DNA of 64,000 nucleotides from Paracoccaceae bacterium (lineage in GTDB: Bacteria > Pseudomonadota > Alphaproteobacteria > Rhodobacterales > Rhodobacteraceae), in the NCBI GenBank assembly GCA_958296035.1, contig OY282431.1, positions 1,367,001 through 1,431,000 on the forward strand. Reading direction: 5' to 3'. Position numbers and translations under genes: made by a program. The notes under the pieces were generated by a model. The model saw only the letters and a list, made by a program, of their open reading frames with translations, ran no database searches and was not told the DNA's origin. Shown piece after piece: positions 36,335 through 48,845 of this stretch; the stretch's first letter is position 1, and each line of letters begins with the position of its first letter.

Positions 36335-37345
36335 TCAGCATACAACCTCGTCAATGTGCACAAGACGTCGCTCGGTCAGGGACAAATTCGCGGCTTCAGC
36401 CAACTGCAACGCCTTGATGCCGTCCTCCAATGTTGCTCCCCTGGGCTGCAGGTCTTCTATTGTCTCTGCGAATGCCTCAAGTTGCAGAGCGAATGACTCG
36501 TAGTATCGTTCAATGAAGAAATGGAGGTAGGGGCTGGCATTTTCGGATGAGTGGGCGGTGTAGGTCGTGGTTTCGTGAGGCTTTCTATTGCCAGACTGAA
36601 TCATTCCCTTTTCGCCAAGAATTTCGATTCTCTGGTCGTAGCCGTAAAGAGCCTGCCGCGAATTATTGATACAACACTGCCTCCCGTTTGCCGTTCGAAG
36701 CAAAACCATTGCTGTATCGAAATCACCCAAATCAGCTTCAAGATCTTTGTCAATCAGTGCCTGAGCCATGGAAAAAATTTCGACTGGCTCCTCGTCCAGC
36801 AAATAGCGTGCCATGTCGAAATCATGAATGCTCATGTCCCTGAACAATCCTCCGCACCCTTGTACATAGCTGCGCGGCGGCGGTGACGGATCTCTGGAGG
36901 TGATGAGTATCTGATACAGTTCGCCGATGGTGCCCGTCTGAAATTGCGATCTCGCCGCCGCGTGACCCGGGTCGAAGCGGCGGTTGAAACCAATCTGAAC
37001 CAATGGCTGGTAGTCTTCGATTGCCATCTTGCATCGAATTGCGCGGCCAAGGTCGAGGTCTACGGGTTTTTCACAAAAGACTGCCTTGCCTGCCTTGACA
37101 CCCGCCTCAATCAACTGTGCATGCGAGCTGGTAAATGTGGCAACAAGAATTGCACGAAGGGAAGTGTCCCCAAGGACCTCCTCGACAGAACCCGCTACTC
37201 TGGCGCCAAATCGCGTGGACATAGCCGATGCTGCATCGGGATCGATGTCATAAATGGCGGCCAGACGGAAATTCTGGCTGTCGTGAATATTCTGGCAGTG
37301 CATGCGGCCGATGCGGCCGCAACCGAGTACAGCGATATCAATCAC
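36335..37345 (-). CDS. iolG: Inositol 2-dehydrogenase-like Gfo/Idh/MocA oxidoreductase
   Basis: This 336-residue NAD(P)-dependent oxidoreductase has the Rossmann start VLGCGRIGRMHCQNI, the cofactor/substrate lysine in VFCEKPVDLDL, and the active-site block GGLFRDMSIHDFDMARYLL typical of myo-inositol 2-dehydrogenases (Asp and His two turns apart). The expected product oxidises myo-inositol to scyllo-inosose. No other inositol genes are nearby, so a related polyol or sugar is possible; the symbol is given on family grounds. Confidence 0.8.
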   Translation of the reverse strand: MIDIAVLGCGRIGRMHCQNIHDSQNFRLAAIYDIDPDAASAMSTRFGARVAGSVEEVLGDTSLRAILVATFTSSHAQLIEAGVKAGKAVFCEKPVDLDLGRAIRCKMAIEDYQPLVQIGFNRRFDPGHAAARSQFQTGTIGELYQILITSRDPSPPPRSYVQGCGGLFRDMSIHDFDMARYLLDEEPVEIFSMAQALIDKDLEADLGDFDTAMVLLRTANGRQCCINNSRQALYGYDQRIEILGEKGMIQSGNRKPHETTTYTAHSSENASPYLHFFIERYYESFALQLEAFAETIEDLQPRGATLEDGIKALQLAEAANLSLTERRLVHIDEVVC

Positions 37346-37435
37346 GTCAAAGGTCCTGAGTGGCGACTAGAAGAATAGGGTGCAGGGTTACGGAGCGGTT
37401 CGTGTTGGTCTACGGTCCGCAAGCATCGACGACCA

Positions 37436-38116
37436 TCAGACGTAGGCAAGGACCAGGGCCCTCGTACTATTCGGAAGGTCGCCCTTGTCCAGTGTAACGG
37501 AACTTCTTGTGGCAAAACTGACGTCCTGCTTGTCAAAGAGTTTCAGGAACTCCGTAATGAAAAGAGAATCCGCAGGCTTGTAGCACAGGGTTCTGAAGTG
37601 CATCGGAATTACGAGGCGAGGACGCAATCGTGAAATAACCTGTGCCAGTACATCCAGCGAAATTACAGGAAACCCTCCTGCCAGGCTCAGCAGGACGTCA
37701 ATGTCTTCAAAAAACTCCAGCTGGGCCTCGGAAAAGTCATTCCCCATGTCACCCATGTGCCCAAATGAGATACCATCCACGTCGAAGCGGTACATGGCGT
37801 TTCTGTCAGGATGACCCTTGGGATGATCGTGGTGTTCGAGCGCTTCGATGGCCCGGATTTCGATCCCGTGGGCGGTGGTCGTGCCGGCGTTGACAGCGAC
37901 TTCCAAAGCATCGACTACAACTGCGCCGTTGCGCATTGGAACAAGGTGGTCATTGTCGTGAAAATCGTCGTTGCTGCTTGATTTTATGATGATGTCAGCA
38001 GCCTCGGCAAATGGCTTGAAGCCAGCTTTGTCCGGGTCATAGGGATCAGTGTACAAACGGATTCCGTCGCAGGATTCGAGTGCAAAGCAGGCGTGACCAT
38101 ACCATGTAATCTTCAT
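37436..38116 (-). CDS. MBL-fold metal-dependent hydrolase (UPF0173/UlaG-like)
   Basis: This 226-residue metallo-beta-lactamase-fold protein starts MKITWYGHACFAL, with the TDPYDPD strand. The usual HxHxDH metal motif is replaced by SSSNDDFHDNDHL, and later come HHDHPKG, FGHMGDMG and VIPMHFRTLCYKP. The altered first motif means metal binding may differ from UlaG-type enzymes. I chose the ATG at 38116, where similarity begins, instead of the frame opening 24 codons upstream. The gene is convergent with none and lies 90 bases after iolG in the same direction. The substrate is unknown. Confidence 0.8.
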   Translation of the reverse strand: MKITWYGHACFALESCDGIRLYTDPYDPDKAGFKPFAEAADIIIKSSSNDDFHDNDHLVPMRNGAVVVDALEVAVNAGTTTAHGIEIRAIEALEHHDHPKGHPDRNAMYRFDVDGISFGHMGDMGNDFSEAQLEFFEDIDVLLSLAGGFPVISLDVLAQVISRLRPRLVIPMHFRTLCYKPADSLFITEFLKLFDKQDVSFATRSSVTLDKGDLPNSTRALVLAYV

Positions 38117-38723
38117 TGCATTGTCCTTGCAAGTATCTTGGCTAGGGTCTGTACCCATATAATCGATCTTGTAGATACAATCTGTCATCTCGGCCAGAAA
38201 CCACCTGCCTCAACTCAGGACGGTGAACCAAGACCGGTTCCTGACACTAATGAACCGTGAACCACATTCGTCAAAGCCGAGCAGCCTCAACCAGGTACAT
38301 GGAATGTGCACTCGTCGAGAAAACGGAAAAACCGGAAAACACGGATTCGAATCTGCCGGATTAGAGTGGAAGTATTGTATTAGGACTTCTCGGCTACCAA
38401 CACCGATTTACTCTGCGGACATTTAATAGATAAAGCAGAAATGGCCCTGTCAGCACGGCGATTATAGGAAATCAGTTGTTGCAACGACAGCCCAACAGAT
38501 CGACCGCAGATCGCTGAATGCTTGGCTAACTTCTTCTGGCCATATCGGGCGCGTTGTTCCCGAGGTTGGCAGAGAATTCCTTGTTGGCAATAATCCAGTA
38601 GTTCCCCAGGCGGGCTCGGCCTTATGTTGCCCGTTTCAGGGCAATCTCGCCCCAAACCTGCCAGGAAATCGCGCGGTATCAAGGCTGGACCAAGATTAAC
38701 TGCCAAAATGGTCAGGAAAGTTT
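38117..38723. other. Intergenic region upstream of the phasin gene, about 600 bp
   Basis: This is the divergent region between the MBL-fold gene and the phasin. Apart from the PhaR-type boxes that begin at 38724, no gene or element is recognised. Confidence 0.4.
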
Positions 38724-38763
38724 CTGCAGTGCAGCAAAATTAGCTTGAATTGCTGCACTGCGG
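38724..38763 (+). promoter_or_regulatory. Two candidate PhaR operator boxes upstream of the phasin gene
   Basis: CTGCAGTGCAG (38724-38734) fits the CTGC-N3-GCAG consensus that I recall for PhaR, the repressor of phasin and PHB genes in Paracoccus. CTGCACTGCGG (38753-38763) is a one-base variant 29 bases further. They lie 54-93 bases before the phasin start, a sensible operator position. The spacing of nearly three helical turns would put both on one face of the DNA. Confidence 0.6.
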
Positions 38764-38816
38764 CACTACCTAGCGGTTCAGGTAACTGTACAACATGTAA
38801 ACTTGGAGAAACGCCA

Positions 38817-39179
38817 ATGACTAAATTCGACGATGTGGCCGCTTTCTGGCAAGCGGTTTCCGCTCCCTATACCCCTCCTGGCTCCGAGCTGGGAGAAACC
38901 ATGAAGAAATCAACGGATGCCTGGGAAAAGGCCGTAAACATAGCCTTGACTGCCGCCTCGGATACCGCAAGCATCAATGAAAAGTGGACAAAGGCGGCGT
39001 TCGACAATCTCAGGGAATTGTCGGCCGCACGCGAAAACTCAACCGACAATTTCTCTGCATGGCAAGACTTTGCCTCCAAAGCAGCCGAAGCTTCTTCTGA
39101 AAACCTGCTTGCCTATTCGGAGGTTGTCCGCAAATCTCAGCTGGCAACGGCAGAACTGGCTCAATCCTACACCGTGTAG
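38817..39179 (+). CDS. Phasin-like polyhydroxyalkanoate granule protein
   Basis: This 120-residue, all-helical, alanine-rich protein without cysteine has the amphipathic pattern of phasins (FDNLRELSAARENSTDNF, FASKAAEASSENLLAYSEVV). Phasins coat polyhydroxyalkanoate granules and limit their size. The ATG at 38817 has GGAG eight bases upstream. The PhaR-type boxes before it support the call, since phasin genes are the classic PhaR targets. No PHA synthase gene is in the window. The sequence family is loose, so the assignment is moderate. Confidence 0.7.
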   Translation: MTKFDDVAAFWQAVSAPYTPPGSELGETMKKSTDAWEKAVNIALTAASDTASINEKWTKAAFDNLRELSAARENSTDNFSAWQDFASKAAEASSENLLAYSEVVRKSQLATAELAQSYTV

Positions 39180-39238
39180 GTCGAGCACACGCAACTCGGC
39201 GAGTACAGCCGGACGGCGCCTGAAACCAAATTGCAAGA

Positions 39239-39289
39239 CGGGACGGCGTGGACAGATTTTCCACCTTGAGCGAACACCGCGCCGTCCCG
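39239..39289 (+). terminator. Two-stem RNA structure downstream of the phasin gene
   Basis: A perfect 10-bp stem (CGGGACGGCG at 39239-39248 with CGCCGTCCCG at 39280-39289) encloses a smaller hairpin (GTGGA 39248-39252 with TCCAC 39260-39264; the shared G means only one can pair fully). It lies 60 bases after the phasin stop. There is no U-tract, so it may be a 3'-end stabiliser or a Rho-context structure and not an intrinsic terminator. From 39290 to 39672 nothing else is seen. Confidence 0.45.
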
Positions 39290-39672
39290 ATTAACCATTA
39301 CCCGTACGGGCAGGAAATCCTTAACTCACTGCGCATATTCGCACCTGCACCCTGGCTTTCACACAATGGGACAAGGCAAGTGACCTGACAGATCTCACAA
39401 ACTTTCGGGAATTGAATTGATAACGCAGTGACTTCACGGAGCGCTGCATTATCTCGGGGACTGTAGGCGTAGAATACGTGCTGCCGCCAAGCAATGCTCA
39501 ACGAGAGCACAACTAGGCCAGGCTACAAGCGGTCGCCAGATTTCTCGACTTTTCCTTCGGTACGAGACTCATGACGGGATAGACCAATGGTCTGTTGGGC
39601 CGCTGTCAAGAAGCCCTTCGATCTGCTGACTCCTGGCGGTTAGCTGATGTTCACGCATGAATCGCCACAGAA

Positions 39673-42519
39673 TCAGGACTTGCCGAGAAGTGGAACGCGC
39701 CGTTCTTCCAGTCGCGGCTTGTGCTTTTCCCGAACCACGAACTCAAGCTGATCGTCCTTGGCAAGGATACGAACAATTCCGCCTTTCTTGAGAGCGCCAA
39801 ACAGGATCATGTCAGCAAGTGGCTGCTTGATCTTTTCCTGGATGATTCTGGCCAGCGGTCTGGCGCCCATTACCCGATCGTATCCTTTGTCCGCCAGCCA
39901 ATTGGCAGCAGAGCCGCTCAGCTCAAGTTGTACATTCTTGTCTGACAGTTGCGTTTCCAGTTCTCTGATGAATTTATCCACCACTTTGAGAACAGTTGAC
40001 GGCGAAAGCGAATCGAAGGTGATAATTGCATCGAGTCGATTGCGAAATTCAGGTGTAAACATGCGCTCGACGGCCTTCATGTCCTCGCCACTGCGTCCTT
40101 GCCGTCCAAATCCAAGTGCAGACTTCGCCTGTTCAGCGGCACCCGCATTTGTCGTCATTATGATGACTGCATTACGGAAATCCACGGTGCGACCGCTGTG
40201 ATCGGTCAGTTTTCCATAATCCATGACCTGCAGCAGCAGGTTGGCAACATCCGGGTGTGCCTTTTCGATTTCATCAAGCAGGACGATACAGTACGGATTC
40301 TCGTCAACGCCATCAGTGAGCAGCCCGCCCTGATCGAAGCCGACATAACCGGGCGGCGCACCAATCAATCGGGAAACCGAGTGTTTTTCCATGTATTCCG
40401 ACATGTCAAAGCGTAGCAGACTGGCGTTCAGCATCGTCGCAAGCTGGCGCGCAACCTCGGTCTTGCCGACGCCTGTTGGACCCGAGAAAAGATAAGAGGC
40501 CGTTGGCTTGCCAGGCTCTCGCAGGCCGGCGCGGCCAAGCTTGATGGCACTGGAAACAGCCGCAATTGCCCTGTCCTGGCCGAAGATGACCTCCTTCAAC
40601 GAGGATTCCAGATCGATGAGCAGAGATGCGTCGGACTTGGAAAGTTGGCGCGAAGGAATTCTTGCCTGAACCGAGACAACCGCCTCGATATCGCTGGTAC
40701 GAATTGACCTCTTGCGACGCCATTTCGGAAGCAGCCGATTTGCTGCGCCGGCTTCGTCAATTATATCGATAGCCTTGTCCGGAAAGCGTCGGTCGTGAAT
40801 ATAGGTGTCGGCCAGATTGACAGCCCGGACCAGTGCCGATTCGGAAAAGCGCACGTCATGGTGGCGCTCGAAGCGCCCCCTCAGACCCTTCAGGATCTTG
40901 ACTGTTTCGTCTGTCGATGGTTCGCAAACATCGATTTTCTGAAACCGGCGCGCCAGGGCTCGGTCTTTCTCCATGTATCGCTTGAAGTCGCGGTGTGTAG
41001 TCGAGCCAACGCAGCGCAGGGACCCATCTTGCAGGCTTGGCTTGAGAATGTTCGAAGCGTCCATGGACCCACCGCTGGTTGCGCCTGCACCCACGATGGT
41101 GTGGACCTCGTCCACAAACAGGACTGCGTCCTGGTGAGCCTTGATCTCCTTGACGACGTTTGTCAGCCGTTCCTCGAACTCTCCCCGGTATTTTGTGCCC
41201 GCGACAAGATCACCCATCTCAAGCGCAAAGAGTGTCACCTTGCTCATTGGCTCGGGAGCATCACCTTTGTCGATCATCCTGGCAATGCCCTCGACAATGG
41301 CAGTCTTTCCCACGCCGGGGTCACCAACCAGCAATGGGTTGTTCTTGTTGCGCCTCAGGAGAGACTGGAAGCATCGGCGCACTTCGGCTGCGCGGCCGAC
41401 CAGTGGATCAATGCCGCCACTGGCCGCCAATTCGTTCAGATTCCTGCAATAGAGTTGAAGGGCCGTCGGCTCTTCCGCTGCACCGGTTTCCACTTCGGCA
41501 GGTGCAGTCGGCTGGGGTGACGGCTTCTCCTTGCCAAAGGCCGCTGCATATTCTTGCAGCGCATCGAATTGTAGCCCGGCATGCTGAAGGATTCTTACAG
41601 CATGACACTTGTGCTCGCCGCAAATGGCCACGAGCACATCGACCCCGGTAACGTGGTTGCGGACTTGCGATGCCGAGGCCATCGCCGACGCCTGTCGCAT
41701 GACCTTTGCCACTGCAATTGTGGCGACAAGAGGGTTGTCATCCTCGCCTGCGTCATCCTCACTACGGTGATCATCAGTGACTTCATTCGACGTTTCGTCG
41801 ATGTGAGCAGTCTCAAGCCGGAGACTGTCACGCGCCAGTTGCTGAATTTGAGGGAGTTTTGCACCGCAGGCTTGCAGTGCCGTGCGTGCCTCGGGGTCGT
41901 GCAGCAATACGAGCAGCATGTGGTCGAGTGTGAGGTAACCGTGTCTTTTCCGATCCTCACTGTTCAGTACACGCCTGAGTGCATCTATCAGGGATGGCGA
42001 CAGTGGCAGACTTTCTCGCCCTGAAGTCGACCCGCGAACCTTTCTCGATACTCTGAAACGTTCATCTACCGCGTCTCCATGTGCAAGGAACCGCTTCAAC
42101 CCAAATGTGGTAACGCCGGCGTTGTGCAGAATTTCCAGTACATGACTGGTACCGTCATCGGCTGACAGATGCATGATGGACATCAGAACATCTGCACCGG
42201 TAATCTCGTCACCCTTGCGGTGGGACATGACGTGCATCGTGGCCTGCTCGAGCGCCGCCCTGCAGGCCGCGTCCGGCTCAATGCTTTGTAAATCAGATCG
42301 ATCATCCTCGCCGGCACCGTTCCAATGACCAACCAGGAATTGAGATAGGCTGCGGGCGATTGAGTCAGGACTGGCACCACAAGCCAACATGGCATGGCGA
42401 GCATCTTTCTCGCTGGTCAGCGCGAGTACCAGGTGGGCTAGCGAAATCACCGAATTTCCGCCCCTGCGTGCCAGTTCCTGACCGTTCGTCAGTGCATCTT
42501 GCAGGCTTTCTGAAATCAT
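39673..42519 (-). CDS. clpA: ATP-dependent Clp protease ATP-binding subunit ClpA with duplicated N-domain
   Basis: This is a 948-residue AAA+ unfoldase that feeds substrates to ClpP. It has two AAA+ modules: the first with Walker A GDPGVGKT (residues 399-406) and VLFVDEVHTI, the second with GPTGVGKTE and IVLLDEIEKAHPD. An LGF motif (SALGFGRQ) sits where ClpA has its ClpP-binding IGL loop, and MFTPEFRNRLD follows. The usual length is about 760. The excess is a second Clp-N domain: residues 1-145 and about 172-325 each contain two Clp-N repeats. Its adaptor clpS lies 15 kb away instead of next to it, as is common. Confidence 0.94.
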   Translation of the reverse strand: MISESLQDALTNGQELARRGGNSVISLAHLVLALTSEKDARHAMLACGASPDSIARSLSQFLVGHWNGAGEDDRSDLQSIEPDAACRAALEQATMHVMSHRKGDEITGADVLMSIMHLSADDGTSHVLEILHNAGVTTFGLKRFLAHGDAVDERFRVSRKVRGSTSGRESLPLSPSLIDALRRVLNSEDRKRHGYLTLDHMLLVLLHDPEARTALQACGAKLPQIQQLARDSLRLETAHIDETSNEVTDDHRSEDDAGEDDNPLVATIAVAKVMRQASAMASASQVRNHVTGVDVLVAICGEHKCHAVRILQHAGLQFDALQEYAAAFGKEKPSPQPTAPAEVETGAAEEPTALQLYCRNLNELAASGGIDPLVGRAAEVRRCFQSLLRRNKNNPLLVGDPGVGKTAIVEGIARMIDKGDAPEPMSKVTLFALEMGDLVAGTKYRGEFEERLTNVVKEIKAHQDAVLFVDEVHTIVGAGATSGGSMDASNILKPSLQDGSLRCVGSTTHRDFKRYMEKDRALARRFQKIDVCEPSTDETVKILKGLRGRFERHHDVRFSESALVRAVNLADTYIHDRRFPDKAIDIIDEAGAANRLLPKWRRKRSIRTSDIEAVVSVQARIPSRQLSKSDASLLIDLESSLKEVIFGQDRAIAAVSSAIKLGRAGLREPGKPTASYLFSGPTGVGKTEVARQLATMLNASLLRFDMSEYMEKHSVSRLIGAPPGYVGFDQGGLLTDGVDENPYCIVLLDEIEKAHPDVANLLLQVMDYGKLTDHSGRTVDFRNAVIIMTTNAGAAEQAKSALGFGRQGRSGEDMKAVERMFTPEFRNRLDAIITFDSLSPSTVLKVVDKFIRELETQLSDKNVQLELSGSAANWLADKGYDRVMGARPLARIIQEKIKQPLADMILFGALKKGGIVRILAKDDQLEFVVREKHKPRLEERRVPLLGKS

Positions 42520-43191
42520 GATGCCCGACCAGCGCCCAAATCTACTACTGTCATTTCTTGGTGAGCCTCGTACGAGTTAACCTTTCTGACCAAACTACAT
42601 GCAGGCAACAAAGGCAAGAGTCAATTCCTGGTTTGATTGCCATGTGGAAGGAAGGTTGCATCCAACGATTGGTGTCCGCCATGAACTTCCGGGAGGGTGC
42701 GAGTAACGACAGCCGAGTGCACAACCATCCGTCCGAGGAAAGCGAGGTGAAGGCTCGACGATAAAGCTAGACCTGTAGGAATTGTAAGGGCAGGCGCACT
42801 GGAGCCATGAAAATTGTTTTCCCAGGATATCGACGGTAGAAACCAGCGTATGCCGTCGCCATGGATCCGACATGAGTGTGTACAAAGAGGTTCAGCCTAC
42901 CCTGAGATGTGGGCAAGGTCCACTTGAACTAAGAGGGGGCAGGTTCACGCGCAAATGGTGGATGCATTCTCCAGGTCTCCGGGGTTCCTGTTTTCAACCG
43001 ACCTGGTCGGCGAATCCTGTCTTCCATCACTGCCCAAATCCGCGATGCACTTATCCAAACGAAATGCTATTGGGAGATTGTTTGCGGAAAAGTGGTTTTC
43101 CTGGCGGTTACCGCCGACTCGCAACCTATCGCTGCCATGCGGTACAGACAGAGAATTGGCTCGCATCCGCCTATAACTTGAAGAAAGTCCG
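42520..43191. other. 670-bp gap between clpA and the methyltransferase gene
   Basis: No gene with family features is seen on either strand. The clpA promoter should lie just after 42519. Nothing else is recognised. Confidence 0.4.
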
Positions 43192-43968
43192 TTGCAGGAA
43201 CAAGAACCCGACATACAGCCGTCGCTAGGCAGCATTCGCCGCTTTTACCTCGAGTCGCAACTGGGCCATCAGGTTCGTGTGGTTCTGGTGAAGGAAATCA
43301 GGATTCTCTGGCCTGATCTCCGTCACTACGATATAGTTGGATACGGCTGTGCTGGTCCTATTCTCTCGTCGCTGGACGCAAGAGCCTCGCGAGTTGTGGA
43401 CCTTCTGCCATCCTCCCTCGTATCGCCGGACTGTCGGTCCGGGTTGGCGCGTGGTTCGGTGGTCGTGGCTGATCAGTTATGGCCTCTGCCCACTTCATTT
43501 GCAGAACGCATGCTTGTCATGCACGGTCTGGAGAATTCCCCGAACGCATCAGCATTGCTGAAGGAATGCTGGAGGGTGCTTGCGCCAGAAGGCAGAATTG
43601 TTCTTGTTGTTACCAATCGGGCTGGTCTGTGGGCACGAAATCCCGCGACACCGTTTGGTTCGGGAAGGGCATTCACCTTGGCAGGGATTGAACAATTGCT
43701 TCTCAGCCATCGCTTCGACCTGACAGGTAGCCGGGCAACGCTATTCTCGCCTCCGGCCGTATTTGGCAAGCATGCCGAACCAATGAAGCGTCTCGACAGA
43801 ATTGGGAAAATGCCAGTGCTCAGGCATGTTGGCGGTGTCAATATCGTGGAAGCCAGGAAGCGTGTATTTGCAAAGATGCGACCGGGCCTGAGCACTGCCG
43901 TGCGCAGCGGCATCGAGATGTTGCGAGGGGTTGGTACGCCAAACCCGGAGCCGGCGTCGGGCCGCTGA
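43192..43968 (+). CDS. Class I SAM-dependent methyltransferase-like protein
   Basis: The fold is suggested by HYDIVGYGCAGPIL (motif I position, degenerate GxGxG), VVVADQLWPLPTSFAERMLVMHGLENS (motif II/III region) and LLKECWRVLAPEGRIVLVVTNRAGLWAR (the strand with the typical LKPGG-like turn). It resembles the methyltransferases found beside gloB in alphaproteobacteria, but gloB is not here. The start is uncertain: the frame opens with TTG at 43192 after a stop, with no strong ribosome site. The substrate is unknown. Confidence 0.75.
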   Translation: MQEQEPDIQPSLGSIRRFYLESQLGHQVRVVLVKEIRILWPDLRHYDIVGYGCAGPILSSLDARASRVVDLLPSSLVSPDCRSGLARGSVVVADQLWPLPTSFAERMLVMHGLENSPNASALLKECWRVLAPEGRIVLVVTNRAGLWARNPATPFGSGRAFTLAGIEQLLLSHRFDLTGSRATLFSPPAVFGKHAEPMKRLDRIGKMPVLRHVGGVNIVEARKRVFAKMRPGLSTAVRSGIEMLRGVGTPNPEPASGR

Positions 43969-44338
43969 CAACGGTTGGAGCCCAATCACTCCGGCACTGT
44001 CAATTGAGCTGGCCAGCCGTCCAGCCATATTGACATCTTTGGCAACATCTTCGGCTGCGGAAGACACGAACCGCAGGGAATGGCCTGAGGTCATGTCGGC
44101 AAGAAGATTCTGAAGTCTTCATGCCAACTGGATATCGAAGTTTGCTTGATGTTGACCGGCCAAGAATTTATATGCCCTGCAGCAGTGAGGGTGGTCGTCT
44201 ATGATGGTCAAGACGTTCTGCGCGCACTTTGAGTCTCGCATTAGGTGGCAACTGAAATCCGTCGCAGCCAGACTCGCTGACAGGAGCTGCCGTGTTAAAA
44301 CGCGCTGCGATGTAGAACTGAAAGAGATGGGGTAGAGG
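43969..44338. other. Leader region of the ATP synthase operon, about 370 bp
   Basis: No gene is recognised. It should contain the promoter of atpHAGDC. The ribosome site GAGATGGGG lies just upstream of the TTG start of atpH. Confidence 0.4.
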
Positions 44339-44899
44339 TTGGCTGAAAACGCGTCACTGTCAGCAGGAATCGCCGCTAGGTTCGCGACCGCCATGTTTGA
44401 ACTGGCCAGGGAGACCGACTCGGTCGATCGACTGGAGGAAGATGTCGCAGCACTGCGCGATGTGCTGAACGAAAGCGCCGATTTGCAGAACCTGACCACA
44501 TCTCCGATTTACGACCGTGCCGAAGTCGCAAATGCGATCCAGCGGATTGCACACCGAATGGAGCTTGGCCAGTACCTTGCAAATACGCTGGGCCTCATGG
44601 CAAGCAGGAGGCGCTTGTTCGCTCTGCCATGGCTGCTTGATCATCTTGATAAGCTGATCAACGACCACAAGGGTGTGGTGACTGCCGAGGTCATCTCCGC
44701 ACGCCCGTTAAGCGAAGCCGAGGTTAGCAGGGTCATCGAAGTTCTCGAGAGCAAAGTCGGGAAAAAGGTCGACATTTCAATGTCAGTTGACCCTGGTCTG
44801 ATCGGCGGCATGATTGCCAGGCTGGGATCGCGAATGATTGACGATTCGATGAGATCGAAGTTGCTGCGAATGAAGAATGCCATGCAAGAGGTTGGATAG
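44339..44899 (+). CDS. atpH: F1F0 ATP synthase subunit delta
   Basis: This 186-residue subunit is the peripheral-stalk component that joins F1 to the b subunits. SAGIAARFATAMFELARE opens the helical N-domain, and the C-terminal block VDPGLIGGMIARLGSRMIDDSMRSKL is the family signature. I use the TTG at 44339 because it follows GAGATGGGG and no ATG stands in a fitting place. It is the first gene of the operon and is followed by atpA immediately after its stop. Confidence 0.94.
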   Translation: MAENASLSAGIAARFATAMFELARETDSVDRLEEDVAALRDVLNESADLQNLTTSPIYDRAEVANAIQRIAHRMELGQYLANTLGLMASRRRLFALPWLLDHLDKLINDHKGVVTAEVISARPLSEAEVSRVIEVLESKVGKKVDISMSVDPGLIGGMIARLGSRMIDDSMRSKLLRMKNAMQEVG

Positions 44900-46438
44900 A
44901 TGAGTATTCAGGCTGCGGAAATTTCTGCCATACTCAAGGACCAGATAAGGAACTTTGGACAGGAAGCAGAAGTTGCAGAGGTCGGCCGGGTCTTGAGCGT
45001 TGGCGATGGAGTCGCCCGCGCCTTCGGTCTCGACAACATCCAGGCCGGCGAAATGGTTGAGTTCCCCGGCGGAATCCGTGGTATGGCACTGAATCTCGAA
45101 GTCGACAATGTTGGTATCGTGATATTTGGTGACGACCGTGACATCAAGGAAGGTGACACGGTCAAGCGGACCAAGGCAATCGTTGACGTGCCGGTCGGAG
45201 ATGCACTTCTTGGCAGGGTTGTTGATGCCCTTGGAGACCCAATCGATAATCGGGGGCCGATCGAAGCCGCCCAGCGGGATATTGCCGACGTCAAGGCGCC
45301 AGGCATCATTCCCCGGCGATCGGTTCACGAGCCGATGGCCACCGGTCTCAAGTCAGTCGACGCCATGATTCCGATTGGCCGTGGCCAGCGCGAGTTGATT
45401 ATCGGTGATCGACAAACGGGGAAGACTGCCCTTGTGCTCGACACCATGCTCAACCAAAAATCCTACAACAATGCCGCTGGTGACGATGAATCAAAGAAGC
45501 TGTACTGTATATATGTCGCTATAGGTCAGAAACGATCAACTGTCGCACGGTTGGTCAAGCGGCTTGCCGAGAACAATGCGCTCAAATATTGTACCATTGT
45601 TGCGGCAACCGCGTCGGACCCGGCCCCCATGCAGTTTCTTGCTCCCTATGCAGCAACCGCCATGGCGGAGTATTTCCGCGACAACGGCAGGCATGCCCTG
45701 ATAATCTATGACGATTTGTCAAAGCAGGCCGTGGCCTACCGCCAGATGTCCTTGTTGCTGCGTCGCCCACCCGGCCGTGAAGCCTATCCAGGAGACGTCT
45801 TCTATCTCCATTCGCGCCTGCTTGAGCGAGCTGCCAAGATGAACAGTGATTTCGGGGCAGGCTCGCTGACTGCACTCCCGATCATCGAAACGCAGGCCGG
45901 CGATTTGTCTGCCTACATCCCGACCAACGTCATCTCGATTACCGACGGTCAGATATTCCTGGAAACGGAATTGTTCTACCAGGGTGTCAGGCCGGCTGTG
46001 AACACCGGATTGAGTGTATCCAGAGTCGGGTCGGCCGCACAGACGAAGGCCATGAAGTCGGTCGCCGGTACAATCAAGCTGGAACTGGCCCAGTATCGTG
46101 AAATGGCAGCCTTTGCGCAGTTCGGATCGGATCTTGATGCGGCAACACAACGACTCCTCAACCGCGGAGCCAGGCTCACCGAACTCATGAAGCAGCCACA
46201 ATACTCTCCACTGACCAACGCCGAAATCGTGTGTGTGATCTATTCTGGTACGGCTGGTTATCTCGATAGCATCGACATTGGCGATGTCGTGCGTTTCGAG
46301 CAGGGCCTGGTCAGCTATCTGAGGGCTAACTGTACTGACCTCCTTCGTGACATCACCAATAATGACCGACCGGTCAAAGGAGAGCTCAAGGATGCCATCG
46401 ACCTGGCGATTACCCCCTTTGCAGAATCGTTCTCCTGA
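44900..46438 (+). CDS. atpA: F1 ATP synthase subunit alpha
   Basis: This 512-residue non-catalytic nucleotide-binding subunit of the F1 hexamer has the DELSEED-side N-barrel ([25 protein letters not shown]), Walker [28 protein letters not shown], the Walker B strand [17 protein letters not shown] and the alpha signature [23 protein letters not shown]. The start is one base after the atpH stop, so the two are tightly coupled. The length is normal. Confidence 0.98.
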   Translation: MSIQAAEISAILKDQIRNFGQEAEVAEVGRVLSVGDGVARAFGLDNIQAGEMVEFPGGIRGMALNLEVDNVGIVIFGDDRDIKEGDTVKRTKAIVDVPVGDALLGRVVDALGDPIDNRGPIEAAQRDIADVKAPGIIPRRSVHEPMATGLKSVDAMIPIGRGQRELIIGDRQTGKTALVLDTMLNQKSYNNAAGDDESKKLYCIYVAIGQKRSTVARLVKRLAENNALKYCTIVAATASDPAPMQFLAPYAATAMAEYFRDNGRHALIIYDDLSKQAVAYRQMSLLLRRPPGREAYPGDVFYLHSRLLERAAKMNSDFGAGSLTALPIIETQAGDLSAYIPTNVISITDGQIFLETELFYQGVRPAVNTGLSVSRVGSAAQTKAMKSVAGTIKLELAQYREMAAFAQFGSDLDAATQRLLNRGARLTELMKQPQYSPLTNAEIVCVIYSGTAGYLDSIDIGDVVRFEQGLVSYLRANCTDLLRDITNNDRPVKGELKDAIDLAITPFAESFS

Positions 46439-46463
46439 GGCTTTCACGCCGGAATAGAGACAG

Positions 46464-48822
<2,359 letters not shown>

Positions 48823-48845
48823 ATGCTCGAAAGCAGGAACCCACA

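Noticed and set aside
38341-38370. Possible tRNA T-arm (ggattcgaatctgcc)
   Set aside because: There is no acceptor stem or anticodon arm around it.
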